Shown here: one piece after another, positions 1-9,229 of the stretch
Numbering within the stretch: position 1 is the first letter of the stretch
Layout of the letters: the number at the start of each line of letters is the position of its first letter
Assembly (NCBI RefSeq): GCF_000517405.1
Contig: NZ_CP006568.1
Span: 3,968,001 to 4,032,000, forward strand
From: Candidatus Sodalis pierantonius str. SOPE
GTDB lineage: Bacteria; Pseudomonadota; Gammaproteobacteria; Enterobacterales; Enterobacteriaceae
Direction: 5' to 3'
Length of the DNA: 64,000 bases
The notes under the pieces: generated by a model
What the model saw: the letters and a program-made list of their open reading frames with translations, nothing else
Database searches by the model: none
What the model was told of the DNA's origin: nothing
Translations under genes and position numbers: made by a program

Positions 1-603
1 TTTGACGCCGATACGCAGATCGTCGTCCCGGTCCACCATGGCATATTGGGTATCGTAAGCCACCGTCCAGGTGATATTCGCTAGAAACAGGAGCCAGCAA
101 TTTAGAGGTAAGGACTCACTCACAGCCGTAAACGCCATCGGAATCGACCAGCCGAACGCCGCGCCCAGCACCAGCTGCGGCAAATGCGTGTATCGCTTCA
201 TGAACGGATAAACCCACGCCAGCGCCAGCGCTACCGTTGACAGCGCGATGGTCATACTGTTCAACGTCAACACCAGCGCGAACGAAATCCCCACCAGCGC
301 GCCAAACAGGAGTTTGGCCTCTTTTTCGCCGATTGCGCCGCTGGGCAAGGGGCGGGCGCGGGTACGTTTGACATGGCCGTCTATTTTACGGTCGGCATAA
401 TCGTTAATCACGCAGCCGGCGGCGCGCATAAAGAAGACACCCAGAACAAATACTGTCAACGTTCCCAAAGCGGGCACGGCCATGCCCGCCAGCCACAGGG
501 CCCAAAGCGTCGGCCACAGCAACAGCAGCGAACCGATGGGCTTATCAATCCGCATCAATCGGCACCATGCCTGCCATTTATCCTGTGTCAGACTGTGATC
601 CAA
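1..603 (-). CDS. ubiA: 4-hydroxybenzoate octaprenyltransferase, 3' end outside window
   Basis: UbiA joins the polyprenyl tail to 4-hydroxybenzoate, the first membrane step of ubiquinone synthesis. The minus-strand frame is open from 603 to the window edge (201 codons of roughly 290). It shows the two Asp-rich prenyltransferase motifs, NDYADRKIDGHVKRT near residue 70 and DTQYAMVDRDDD near residue 190, between hydrophobic helices. The start is read as TTG at 603, because AGGAG lies 7 bases upstream and the E. coli protein begins at the same place; no in-frame ATG fits. It follows ubiC by 15 bases, as in E. coli, so the two are probably co-transcribed. No lesion is seen in the visible part. Identity is secure; the start codon is slightly less so. 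Confidence 0.93.
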   Translation of the reverse strand, partial: MDHSLTQDKWQAWCRLMRIDKPIGSLLLLWPTLWALWLAGMAVPALGTLTVFVLGVFFMRAAGCVINDYADRKIDGHVKRTRARPLPSGAIGEKEAKLLFGALVGISFALVLTLNSMTIALSTVALALAWVYPFMKRYTHLPQLVLGAAFGWSIPMAFTAVSESLPLNCWLLFLANITWTVAYDTQYAMVDRDDDLRIGVK

Positions 604-618
604 CGGAATTCTCCTTTT

Positions 619-1120
619 CTATTCTGGCGCACCGCCGCCGCGAGCATACAGCGGGCAATCGGGTAGAAACTCCTCTGTCAGCAGCAGCGGTTGCCCGTCG
701 GGAAGCAGGCGAGCACGCCGCGCCCATAGGTCGCCCACCCGGCCGAATTGCATAATATCGCGCGCCGGCGGCCGATGGCGAAAAAGCCATTGCCCGAGCG
801 GCACATCGCCAAGGCTCAGCACGTGCTGCGCCGGCCCTGCCTTTGTCGCGGCGGGAACCAGAGTGCGCGCGGTCAGCCAGGGCTTGTCATAACCATAAAG
901 CACCACTTCCCGCAGCCAGAACCGCCCGCAGTCCGGCAGTAACGCCGCCTCGCCCGGTTCGATGCAGGCGGGGACAAACCCTTCACGAAAGCGCCGTACG
1001 CGGATTTGCCCGCAGTAGCGTTCAAGACGGCGCGTCCAGCCACTGAATACCGTCAAGTAGCGCAACAATAGCCTGATCCGGCATAGGGTCCACGCTCGCT
1101 CCCGGGGGTAAAGATTTCAT
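619..1120 (-). pseudogene. ubiC: chorismate pyruvate-lyase, single frameshift near the 5' end
   Basis: UbiC splits chorismate into pyruvate and 4-hydroxybenzoate, the substrate for UbiA next door. The long frame 619-1068 carries the body of the protein, including FREGFVPA, WLREVVLYG, LTARTLVP (conserved Arg) and LLTEEFLP (conserved Glu). The natural ATG at 1118-1120 opens another frame that reads ALLDGIQWLDAPS and stops at 1022-1024. The whole span is 502 bases, one more than 166 codons plus a stop, and E. coli UbiC has 165 residues, so one inserted base explains the break. A TTG at 1066-1068 could start a shortened protein lacking about 18 residues, so some function cannot be excluded. Confidence 0.75.
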
Positions 1121-1245
1121 TGTAGCCCAGAACCGCCTTTCATTGACATGCCACACCTACAATTCACCGCGACGGACCGCGCCTCACGCCCGACGCAGAT
1201 AGCCCCCTCCGTGACACACAAACAGGCCGTGCCGAGGCGCGGGTG

Positions 1246-1273
1246 AAAAAAATGGCCTCCATGAGGAGGCCAT
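1246..1273 (-). terminator. rho-independent terminator after yjbH
   Basis: On the minus strand a perfect 9-bp stem (ATGGCCTCC / GGAGGCCAT) with a 4-base loop is followed by a run of seven T. It lies 28 bases past the yjbH stop and ends the yjbEFGH transcript. Confidence 0.85.
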
Positions 1274-1486
1274 CCGTATGTATGTACCGCGTCAGAGCGC
1301 TTATTCCACCGCGGGCGAGCGTTCGTCGGTCAGACCATAGAGATAGTATTTGCGTCCCACCATCTGACCACCGTCGCGGGTAAGCGGCGTCCAGTTGAAC
1401 TGCGCGCGGGTCCGGTTCGGCGTGACCGTGAGGACATCCAGCGGGATCGATAGATAGAAGCCTTTGGTAAAGGATCCCTCACCGTA

Positions 1487-2803
1487 GAGCCTGTTTAGAA
1501 ATTTGTGTATTTGCCTGATTTTGATATGTTCAATCCAACATCAAAAACAGGTTAATTTATGGACGAAAAACAGTTGCAGGCTCTGGCTAACGAACTGGCC
1601 AAAAATCTCAAAACCCCTGAAGATCTCAGTCACTTCGATCGGCTGCTGAAAAAAATCAGCGTCGAAGCAGCTCTCAATGCCGAAATGACCCAGCACCTCG
1701 GCTACGATAAAAATCAGCCTAAACCGGGGACCAACGCCCGCAACGGCTATTCCACAAAAACCGTTACCACTGGCGATGGCCCGCTGGCGCTCTGCGTACT
1801 CCGCGCGATCGTGACGGTTCCTTTGAACCGCAACTGGTGAAGAAGAACCAGACCCGGATTACCGGGATGGATAACCAAATTTTATCATTGTACGCCAAAG
1901 GGATGACCACCCGCGAGATCGCCGCCGCGTTCAAAGAGCTGTATGACGCCGATGTCTCGCCGGCGCTGGTCTCAAAGGTCACCGATGCGGTCATGGAGCA
2001 GGTTGTCGAATGGCAAAACCGGCCTCTGGATGCAGTCTATCCCATTGTTTATCTTGACTGTATCGTTCTAAAAGTCCGGTAGGACAGCCGCATCATCAAC
2101 AAATCTGTGTTCCTGGCACTGGGCATCAACATCGAAGGCCAGAAAGAGTTGCTAGGTATGTGGCTGGCCGAAAATGAAGGCGCAAAGTTCTGGCTGAACG
2201 TGCTGACAGAGCTGAAAAACCGCGGCCTGAACGATATCCTTATCGCCTGCGTAGACGGGCTGAAAGGTTTCCCTGACGCTATTAACGCGGTGTATCCGGA
2301 GGCGCGGCTCCAGCTGTGTATCGTGCATATGGTGCGCAACAGCCTGCGGTTCGTCTCCTGGAAGGACTACAAGGCCGTCACCCGCGACCTGAAAGCTATC
2401 TATCAGGCCCCTACGGAAGAAGCCGGCGTGCAGGCGCTGGAAGCGTTCTCCAATGCCTGGGACATCCGCTACCCGCAAATAAGTCGAAGCTGGCAGGCAA
2501 ACTGGGCCAATCTGGCCACGTTCTTTGCCTACCCAACGGACATCCGCAAGGTGATCTACACGACCAACGCCATCGAGTCGTTAAACAGCGTGATCCGGCA
2601 TGCCATCAAAAAGCGCAAGGTGTTCCCGACCGACGACGCAGTGAAAAAGGTGGTGTGGCTGGCGATACAGGCGGCCTCACAGAAATGGACAATGCCTTTG
2701 AGGGACTGGCGCATAGCAATGATCCGCTTTATTATCGAGTTCGGTGACCGCCTGGACGATCACTTCTGAGAAAAGGCATTTACACAGAATCGTGTACAGG
2801 ATC
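1487..2803 (+). mobile_element. IS256-family element, copy 1, inside yjbH
   Basis: The element is 1317 bp with imperfect terminal inverted repeats of about 29 bp (left begins GAGCCTGTTTAGAAA, right ends GTGTACAGGATC). The flanks are TCACCGTA at 1479-1486 and TCGCCGTA at 2804-2811, an 8-bp target duplication with one later substitution. It is very similar to the copies at 20335, 23776 and 32622. Two extra bases relative to copy 3 (1315 bp) fall in the transposase gene. Confidence 0.93.
1559..2769 (+). pseudogene. IS256-family transposase, frameshift plus stop
   Basis: This is the transposase gene of IS256 copy 1, compared with the intact 402-codon copy at 23848. Two added bases near 1795 shift the frame after GDGPLAL, and a Gln codon has become TAG at 2080-2082 (KVR then stop). 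The remainder, including VDGLKG and NAIESLN, is readable. No functional transposase is expected. Confidence 0.92.
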
Positions 2804-4708
2804 TCGCCGTACTCCTCTTTCGAAACGTTGGTAAAGGTGGCGTAAGCACCGGCGGTAATACCGCTGTCGAAACGTTTAGAAATGTCGAAGGTGACGCCCT
2901 TATCTTTCGCCAGATACTGCCCGACGCTGGCCTTGACCAGTACCCCCTTCAAGAAGGTTGGCTGCCAATACCCCGTCAGGTTACCGGTCGCGACCTTGTA
3001 GTCGGTGAACTTCATCATATTGTCCCAATCGCGCTGCTTGACGTAGTTACCGTCAACGCCGACCGCCCAGTTACTGTCCAGCGGACGATAAAGCAGCTCG
3101 CCGCCGACGCCGCCATACATCATCTCCAGATACCCACCGTACAGCTGGCCATACCAGCCATCCCCCAACCGATCGATATAGGTGGTCTGCAAATTGCTGA
3201 TATAAACGTCGTTTTGCACGTAGGAGCGGATATGGGTACTCACGCGCGGCAGATGGGAATCCGACGGCGGATCGGTGTAGTTGAATTTATCGTAATTATT
3301 TACGATATTGCCGAACAGGCTGCCCGACAGCGCCCAGTGGTTAGTGAGCCAGTAATTGGCCGTACCCTCCACGCCGAGCTGATACAGATAGAAACTTTCC
3401 GGGCCGCCGAAGGACTGGTTCAGCACCGGCGACCAGCTCAGCTGCAGCCGGCTGCGGTCGATGTAGTAGCCCTGCTCAGCGGTTTTCGGCACGTCGGGCT
3501 CGACGCGACGCTGAATCAGCGGCTTCTCATGGCCCAGCGGGTAGCCTTGCAGAGTGTCTTGCAGGCTGCGTACATTGGTCTCGGTGGTCACCATCGGCAT
3601 ATTTTCGCGCATTTCGGTGACTTTCAGCGTGTCGATATTTTCCGGCAGATTATTCACCATAATGCGGTTGGCGCGATCCACGCCCTCCGCGCTATCGCGG
3701 TATTTATACTGCTGGCCGGTCATATACATGGTGTGACCTTTCACCTGAATATGCGGTGCCGTATATCCGGCATTACTCTGCATATCGGTCAACTGCTGCG
3801 CCACCACCTGATGCTGCAAAATTTCCGTCTGCGGATTCGGGGCGTAGTCCGGTTTTTTCTCGTCGATATGCTGCTGCCGCAAATCGTTAAAGTTGGTGCG
3901 CAGCGTAACGCCGAACATGAAGGTGTTGCCGCGTTCATAGCTTCCGTTGACGTCCAGTCGGCGACTCGGTAAATTGCCCCAACGTTAACGGGGGATTTCT
4001 GATCGAGGGTCCCCGCGAAATCATCCTGGTAATTGTTACCTTCGTACTCGACCTTCAAATGCAGCGGCTGCCAGGGGGTTTGATATTCAACGCCGCCAAA
4101 GACCGCCGACGGCCCGTGGAAGAAGGAGTCGGTATTGAAGTTGCCGGCCCGGCGATTGGAGTTATCGCGATAGCAGTAGCTGTCTTTGACCTTACAGAAC
4201 GGGTTGGTGACGTTACCGCGGCTGCCGAGATAGCCCCATCCCAAACCAAGACTGAAGTCGAACGGCCCCCAGGCTTTGCTGGCCGCGATAAATTCGCTGT
4301 CAAACAGGCCGGTACCGCCGAAGTCGCGTACGCCCACCGATAACTCAGGCAGTCAATAACTTTCTTTCAGCAAGCGCAGTTTGAAATCGACGCCCTTATC
4401 TTTGTTGGTCTGATCGCCGCTGAAACTTTCCACGCTGCTGTATTTCCGCGTACGCACATCGGTATAGCGGATGGTGCTTTCCAGCCAGGGAAACAGTTGC
4501 AGGTTCAGGGAGTAGAAGCGATATTGATCGTTATCGCGGTAGTTCATGCTGAACTCGCCTTCCCGCGCCATACGCCCGGTAGGCGTTTGCAGCAGGCCCA
4601 CGCCGCCCTGATCCATTTGCGAAGGCCCTACCGGTTCGGGATAAGAAGCGGCCTGACAGGCGCTGGCCACCGATAGCGCAATAAAACTGAGGAGATATTT
4701 TTTATTCA

Positions 4709-5464
4709 TCAGTCAGGGATCCGGTGAGTCAGTAAGGAGATAATCTGTTCATTTACGTCCCGGTAGGCCCTGGGCGGTGACCAGGAAGAGAACCCGACAT
4801 AGATGATGCTGCCCGGTGCCACTTCCACATGACGGTGATTCCAGTAAGCCACGGGCACTTCCTCCGTTTTACCATCCGGCGCAATGACCCAAGCCACGTT
4901 TTTCTCCGCACCGCTTAAACGCTGGTGGGTTTGCAGATATTCCACAACATCGCGACCGGGCTGATAGGGCTGCGGGCCGGCAGGCGTCGTGACCCCGACC
5001 ACCAATACGCTGGTGGGCCGGGATAAGGTATAGACGCTATAATCGCCGCTCAGTCTGCGGTTGGCTTCGGAATGTAGTCGTATCCAGTCAGGATCCAGCG
5101 GCACAAACTGCCGTCCGGTCACCCGCATCGCGGCCAATTGCGCGCGCACCCGCTCCACGGAGTCGGCCAACTCGCCGTCACTATCCCCGCGCAGTTCGGC
5201 ACTGAAGGCACTTAATCGAGACAGCAATTGTTGCTGCACCTGCTGCTGCACCCCGCTGGCGCTCCTTTCCGCTATCACGGTGCCCGGCCACCAGGTGCGT
5301 CCGTTAAGCTCCGGGCGCAGCGTAAGCTGTTCCAGATTGGCGGCGCCTTGTAACGCCACCGCTTGAGATTGCCCAGGATAATGAATCGCCACCCGGCTGT
5401 CGGCCAAGGCGGACGCGATAAAACCAGCACATAAACTCACGGCGATTAAGAGTTGTTTTTTCAT
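4709..5464 (-). CDS. yjbG: YjbG, periplasmic exopolysaccharide export protein
   Basis: YjbG (251 residues) is a secreted member of the yjbEFGH operon, linked to production of an extracellular polysaccharide in E. coli; its precise biochemical role is not settled. A signal peptide of about 21 residues is visible (MKKQLLIAVSLCAGF..ALA). The region near residues 170-195 (GRDVVEYLQTHQRL) resembles the capsule-biosynthesis GfcC fold. The ATG overlaps the yjbF stop by four bases and its stop overlaps the yjbH start by one, so the operon is translationally coupled. The frame is uninterrupted although its partner yjbH is dead. Identity rests on position and resemblance to the E. coli protein. Confidence 0.88.
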   Translation of the reverse strand: MKKQLLIAVSLCAGFIASALADSRVAIHYPGQSQAVALQGAANLEQLTLRPELNGRTWWPGTVIAERSASGVQQQVQQQLLSRLSAFSAELRGDSDGELADSVERVRAQLAAMRVTGRQFVPLDPDWIRLHSEANRRLSGDYSVYTLSRPTSVLVVGVTTPAGPQPYQPGRDVVEYLQTHQRLSGAEKNVAWVIAPDGKTEEVPVAYWNHRHVEVAPGSIIYVGFSSWSPPRAYRDVNEQIISLLTHRIPD

Positions 5465-6108
5465 GGTTTATAGGGAGTTAAAGTGGTGGTTTCAATCGGG
5501 AAGTAATCCGGGCCAATGGATTGTTCCGTTTTTATCACGGCGCCGGATCGCGCATCGACCCAGTAACGGTTACGATAGTGCGTTTTCAGCTCGACAATGG
5601 TGACATCTTCCTCAAGCACGCGGGTTGCGCGGGGGACATTGAGTATCGTCAGGGTTTCGTTATCCGCCAGGCTGAACCGGGAGACAAACGTCGCGGCCCG
5701 CAGTTGGCCTTTCTCCGTCCACGACCGGGTAGAGGTCCATTCGGTACCATTGAGGATACGATTGGGATGGATAAGGGGATCGGTGTCGAGGTTGGTCACT
5801 TCAAGCAGGTTATCCGGCAGACCCAGGGTTTTGATAAGACGGCCATTGCGCGTAACCAGCATAGCCTGATCGCGGGTAGCCCATTTAAGATTACCCTGTT
5901 CGGCATAGGCCAACACCACAAAGATTTGTGACCCGTCGTTCACTTTGGCGTACATGCTGGCGTAAGGGATCGCGCGCACCTGCGCCGGCGTTATCTCAAC
6001 GTCAGGCGTCCCAAAGATGGCCAATGCGAACGTATCACCTATACCCTTTTGTGACTGACAGCAAGCGGCCAACAGAAAGCACACTACTAACAAAAAGAAA
6101 TAGCGCAC
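5461..6108 (-). CDS. yjbF: YjbF, outer-membrane lipoprotein of the yjb operon
   Basis: This 215-residue protein belongs to the GfcB/YmcC-YjbF lipoprotein family. The N-terminus is a lipoprotein signal with the lipobox LLAAC at residues 12-16, so the mature protein should be anchored in the outer membrane. The rest is an uninterrupted beta-rich domain (VLAYAEQGNLKWATRD, YRNRYWVDARSG). It is the second gene of yjbEFGH, about 70 bases after yjbE, and overlaps yjbG by four bases. In E. coli the operon responds to Rcs signalling; no Rcs box was identified here. Confidence 0.9.
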   Translation of the reverse strand: MRYFFLLVVCFLLAACCQSQKGIGDTFALAIFGTPDVEITPAQVRAIPYASMYAKVNDGSQIFVVLAYAEQGNLKWATRDQAMLVTRNGRLIKTLGLPDNLLEVTNLDTDPLIHPNRILNGTEWTSTRSWTEKGQLRAATFVSRFSLADNETLTILNVPRATRVLEEDVTIVELKTHYRNRYWVDARSGAVIKTEQSIGPDYFPIETTTLTPYKP

Positions 6109-6180
6109 GTCGTTTCATCCTAAACGAAAAATGTCCAAAAAATAACCACACTTGCGTGTGGTTACTGATTATTTTTTTAC

Positions 6181-6441
6181 TTAGAACGTTGAAGTCGTGG
6201 TGCTGGTGTTATTGCCGCCACCATTATCGTCGTTGTGGGAGGAGATCAACGCCGCGCCAGCGATAACGGCGATAGCGCCGACACCTACCGCAGTGGCCGC
6301 GCCAGCGCTCAGGCCGGAAGCCGTAGCGCCACCCGCGGTGCCGCCCTGATCAGAACCGGTCGTGGTCGCCGGTGCAGCGATCGCATAGGAACCACTCGCC
6401 ATCAACGCTGCAGCTATTACTACACTTAACAGTTTTTTCAT
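6181..6441 (-). CDS. yjbE: YjbE, small secreted Gly/Ala/Thr-rich protein
   Basis: This is the first gene of yjbEFGH, 86 residues. The start is placed at ATG 6439-6441, because a signal peptide (MKKLLSVVIAAALMAS..AIAA) begins there and AAAGGT lies upstream; a longer reading to 6549 adds a tail with no homology. The mature part is low complexity: Gly/Ala/Thr-rich, then a hydrophobic stretch, an Asn/Asp/Gly run and a Thr/Ser-rich end (STTTSTF), as in the E. coli protein. Its function is unknown beyond its link to the exopolysaccharide operon. Confidence 0.85.
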   Translation of the reverse strand: MKKLLSVVIAAALMASGSYAIAAPATTTGSDQGGTAGGATASGLSAGAATAVGVGAIAVIAGAALISSHNDDNGGGNNTSTTTSTF

Positions 6442-6942
6442 ATTAAATACCTTTAACTCATGAGGATGATGGCTATATGCAAGATAAATGGTTGCCTGCC
6501 ATATATAAGCATCATAAAGCAATATAATGCAATAAAATACAGATTGCATTCTTGGCTAATGAGAAGGTCGCAAAAGTGCTGAAAGGCGAGTAAGAACAGA
6601 ACAATGCGATATATTTCACTGCCTTGTTATCGGCATGTAAAATTAAATATCGCCATTACTCCATTATTGTCGCGATAATTTGCTGAAAGGCTTATCAAGT
6701 GGACCGCGCAGCAGGCGAAAAGTTGCATCCCACAATAACGGCAACATAGACGACAAAGGGCGACGGCGTTTAAACTCGTAATGCTTTAATTCACTGATTT
6801 TTAATGTCTAATAGACGTTTACCACCGCTATTTTTCATCGCCCGCGACCGGCAATGACCGGGGTATTTTTAAGAATAACCCTAAAAGTGTTTCTTAATAG
6901 TCGCCGGCGTCACGCTTTGAGTTATTGGTGGCTTGCTGCGGG
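6442..6942. other. intergenic region between pgi and yjbE
   Basis: About 500 bases without a credible gene. The part next to yjbE (6450-6700) is AT-rich and should hold the yjbE promoter, but no -35/-10 pair stands out enough to place it. The frame at 6854-7333 on the plus strand is mostly an antisense shadow of pgi. Confidence 0.5.
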
Positions 6943-6969
6943 AAGTAAAGCGGCCCAGAATCGGCCGCT
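6943..6969 (-). terminator. probable terminator of pgi
   Basis: Just past the pgi stop, the minus strand folds as a perfect 7-bp stem AGCGGCC / GGCCGCT with a 7-base loop, followed by TTTACTT. The T-tract is imperfect, so efficiency may be modest. Confidence 0.65.
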
Positions 6970-6988
6970 CTCCCACAAAGAAAATTTA

Positions 6989-8638
6989 TCAGTGACGCCA
7001 GGACTTATAGCAATTGATCAGGCCGTTGGTAGAACTATCATGCGCGTCAATCTGATTATCCTGAGCCAGTTCCGGCAAAATGCGATTAGCGAGCTGCTTG
7101 CCCAACTCAACGCCCCACTGGTCGAAGGTATAGATATTCAATATCGCCCCTTGGGTAAAAATCTTGTGCTCGTACAGCGCAATCAGCACGCCCAGGCTGT
7201 AAGGGGTAATCTCGCGCAGCAAAATAGAGTTGGTGGGACGGTTGCCCTCAAACACTTTAAACGGCGCCACATGCCGCATCTGATCCGGCGATTTACCGGC
7301 CGCGCTGAATTCTTGCTCCACGACATCGCGTGATTTGCCAAAGGCCAGCGCTTCGGTCTGGGCGAAGAAATTGGACAGCAGTTTGGCGTGGTGATCGGCA
7401 AGGGGATTATGGCTGATGGCGGGAGCGATAAAATCGCAAGGCACGATTTTCGTCCCCTGATGAATCAGCTGATAAAATGCATGCTGCCCGTTGGTGCCCG
7501 GTTCACCCCAGATAATAGGCCCGGTTTGATAGCTCACGGGATGCCCTTCGCGATCGACATATTTCCCGTTGGACTCCATATTCCCCTGCTGGAAATAGGT
7601 CGCGAAGCGGTGCATATATTGATCGTAAGGCAGAATCGCCTCGGTTTCCATGCCGTAGAAATTGTTATACCAAATGCCGATGAGCGCCAACAGTACCGGT
7701 AAATTCTTCTCCAGCGGCGTTGCGATGAAATGATGGTCCATGGCGTGCGCGCCGCTGAGCAGTTTTTCAAAATTCTCAAAACCCAGCGACAGCGCAATGG
7801 ATAAACCGATGGCGGACCATAGCGAATAGCGGCCGCCAACCCAGTCCCAGAACTCAAACATATTCTCGGTATCGATGCCGAATTTCGCTACCGCTTTGGC
7901 GTTGGTGGACAAGGCGGCGAAATGGCGGGCGACATGTTTCTCATCACCGGCGGTTTTCAGAAACCAATCCCGCGCGCTGTGGGCATTGGTCATGGTTTCC
8001 TGGGTGGTAAAGGTTTTGGAGGCCACCAGGAATAAGGTGGTCGCTGGATCCAGGTCTTTAATCGTTTCAGCGATATGGGTGCCGTCAACGTTGGACACAT
8101 AATGCATGTGGAGATGATTTTTATAAGGCCGTAGCGCCTCGGTTACCATATACGGGCCCAAATCGGAGCCGCCGATACCGATGTTGACGATATCGGTGAT
8201 GATGCGGCCGGTATACCCTTTCCATTCGCCGCCGATCACCCGCTCGCAGAATTGTTTCATTTTCGCCAGCACCGCATTGATGTCCGGCATCACATCCTTG
8301 CCGTCAACGTTAATCGGCGTATTGCTGCGGTTGCGTAGCGCCACATGCAGCACCGCCCGATCCTCGGTACGGTTGATTTTCTCGCCATTGAACATGGCGG
8401 CAATCGCTTCCTTAACGCCACATTCGTCCGCCAGCGCCAATAAGCGGGTCAAGGTCTCGGCGGTAATGCGGTTTTTGGAGTAATCCACCAGCATCTGGTC
8501 GTCGAACGTTGCCGAGAAGGCGGAAAAACGCGCCGGCTCCTGCGCGAACAGGTCGCTTATCTGCACGTCTTTCATCGAGTCGAAATGTTGTTGCAGCGCT
8601 TTCCAGGCCGCGGTATGACTGGGATTGATATTTTTCAT
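6989..8638 (-). CDS. pgi: glucose-6-phosphate isomerase
   Basis: Pgi interconverts glucose-6-phosphate and fructose-6-phosphate in glycolysis and gluconeogenesis. The frame is complete at 549 residues, the normal enterobacterial length. The sugar-phosphate loop NIGIGGSDLGPYM lies near residues 151-163, the conserved Glu lies in QQGNMESNGK, and the two family signatures are visible (DWVGGRYSLWS near 266 and GVELGKQLANRI near 510), with the catalytic Lys in STNGLINCYK at the C-terminus. It sits between yjbE and lysC as in E. coli and has its own terminator. It is one of the few central-metabolism genes in this window and shows no lesion. Confidence 0.98.
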   Translation of the reverse strand: MKNINPSHTAAWKALQQHFDSMKDVQISDLFAQEPARFSAFSATFDDQMLVDYSKNRITAETLTRLLALADECGVKEAIAAMFNGEKINRTEDRAVLHVALRNRSNTPINVDGKDVMPDINAVLAKMKQFCERVIGGEWKGYTGRIITDIVNIGIGGSDLGPYMVTEALRPYKNHLHMHYVSNVDGTHIAETIKDLDPATTLFLVASKTFTTQETMTNAHSARDWFLKTAGDEKHVARHFAALSTNAKAVAKFGIDTENMFEFWDWVGGRYSLWSAIGLSIALSLGFENFEKLLSGAHAMDHHFIATPLEKNLPVLLALIGIWYNNFYGMETEAILPYDQYMHRFATYFQQGNMESNGKYVDREGHPVSYQTGPIIWGEPGTNGQHAFYQLIHQGTKIVPCDFIAPAISHNPLADHHAKLLSNFFAQTEALAFGKSRDVVEQEFSAAGKSPDQMRHVAPFKVFEGNRPTNSILLREITPYSLGVLIALYEHKIFTQGAILNIYTFDQWGVELGKQLANRILPELAQDNQIDAHDSSTNGLINCYKSWRH

Positions 8639-8904
8639 AACAACACTCTTATTAGGTGATTAAATCGTCGCATATTTTTTTGATTGTATCGCTTAACGCC
8701 GCGCCGGGGAGGCTTTTTCTTGCGCTAATGCGTCGCCCCGTGCGAAAACCGGCATCGGCCGCGCGGCATACCTTTATTCAGCCTAACAGACTCGCGCTGT
8801 TTTTCCTGCAGCAAATTATCCGCCGCCACGAATCGGGCCGGCGATAATAAAATCACGCGCTGCCACGTTGACATCAACGTTATTACCCGTTACTTCTAAT
8901 GGCC

Positions 8905-9090
8905 TAGTGACGCATCTGATGCGTGAACCAGAAGAGGCGCGTCGCCCAGGCAGGGTGTGGGAGGATCCGTTTTCCCGCGATCACACCCCAGGGGGAGCGA
9001 CGCCGAAACGATAGCGAGCATACGGGCCGGCCGCCGTCGACCACAGGGGCTGAATCCCTTGGGTTGTCAGCAGCATTGTTCGCCACCAGG
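8905..9090 (+). promoter_or_regulatory. lysine riboswitch (L box) upstream of lysC
   Basis: The leader in front of lysC carries the conserved L-box blocks in order: CCAGAAGAGGCGCGTCGCCCA at about 8928-8948, GGAGGATC at about 8961, CCCAGGGGGAGCGACGCCGA at about 8987-9006, and ACAGGGGCTGAATCCCTTGG near 9043-9062. These match the lysine aptamer known upstream of enterobacterial lysC, where lysine binding lowers aspartokinase III expression. A TTGACA at 8868-8873 could be the -35, but spacing to TCTAAT at 8895-8900 is too long (21) to be sure. Downstream, CTTCTGGGTG near 9111 would be half of the switching stem, but its partner CAGCAGCATTG near 9068 pairs poorly. The gene it controls is dead. Confidence 0.85.
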
Positions 9091-9229
9091 CGATCGGCAC
9101 GGTGGGGCGCTTCTGGGTGTACCGTAGTCTACTTTTACGCCTGCTCCCTGTTTCCCGCGCTTGACTCGTGCCTGGTCTGATATCACCGATGCCACCAGCC
9201 ATGGCATCTGACACGAGGCATTTTTAGGC

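Larger units (their letters stand above)
1301..4709 (-). pseudogene. yjbH: YjbH, outer-membrane exopolysaccharide protein, broken three ways
   Basis: YjbH is the large outer-membrane component of the yjbEFGH exopolysaccharide operon. The N-terminus with signal peptide starts at 4709. A Trp codon has become TGA at 4353-4355 (KESY then LPELSVG in the same frame). A frameshift near 3965 follows IYRVADW, with RLDVNGSYERGN continuing in another frame. An IS256 copy at 1487-2803 then splits the gene at EEYGE/GEGSFTKGF, and the last 60 or so codons resume at 1486 and end LTDERSPAVE. Removing the IS and its 8-bp duplication leaves about 694 codons, against about 698 in E. coli, so little else is lost. 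The start overlaps the yjbG stop by one base. Confidence 0.92.

Noticed and set aside
373..942. Plus-strand ORFs over ubiA and ubiC
   Set aside because: They run antisense to clear coding frames, have Arg/Pro/Gln-rich composition and no family resemblance.
3214..3972. 252-codon plus-strand ORF inside yjbH
   Set aside because: It is antisense to readable YjbH sequence; the His/Arg/Ala-rich translation is a shadow.
6650..6850. Possible small RNA between yjbE and pgi
   Set aside because: No promoter-terminator pair or conserved structure could be made out.
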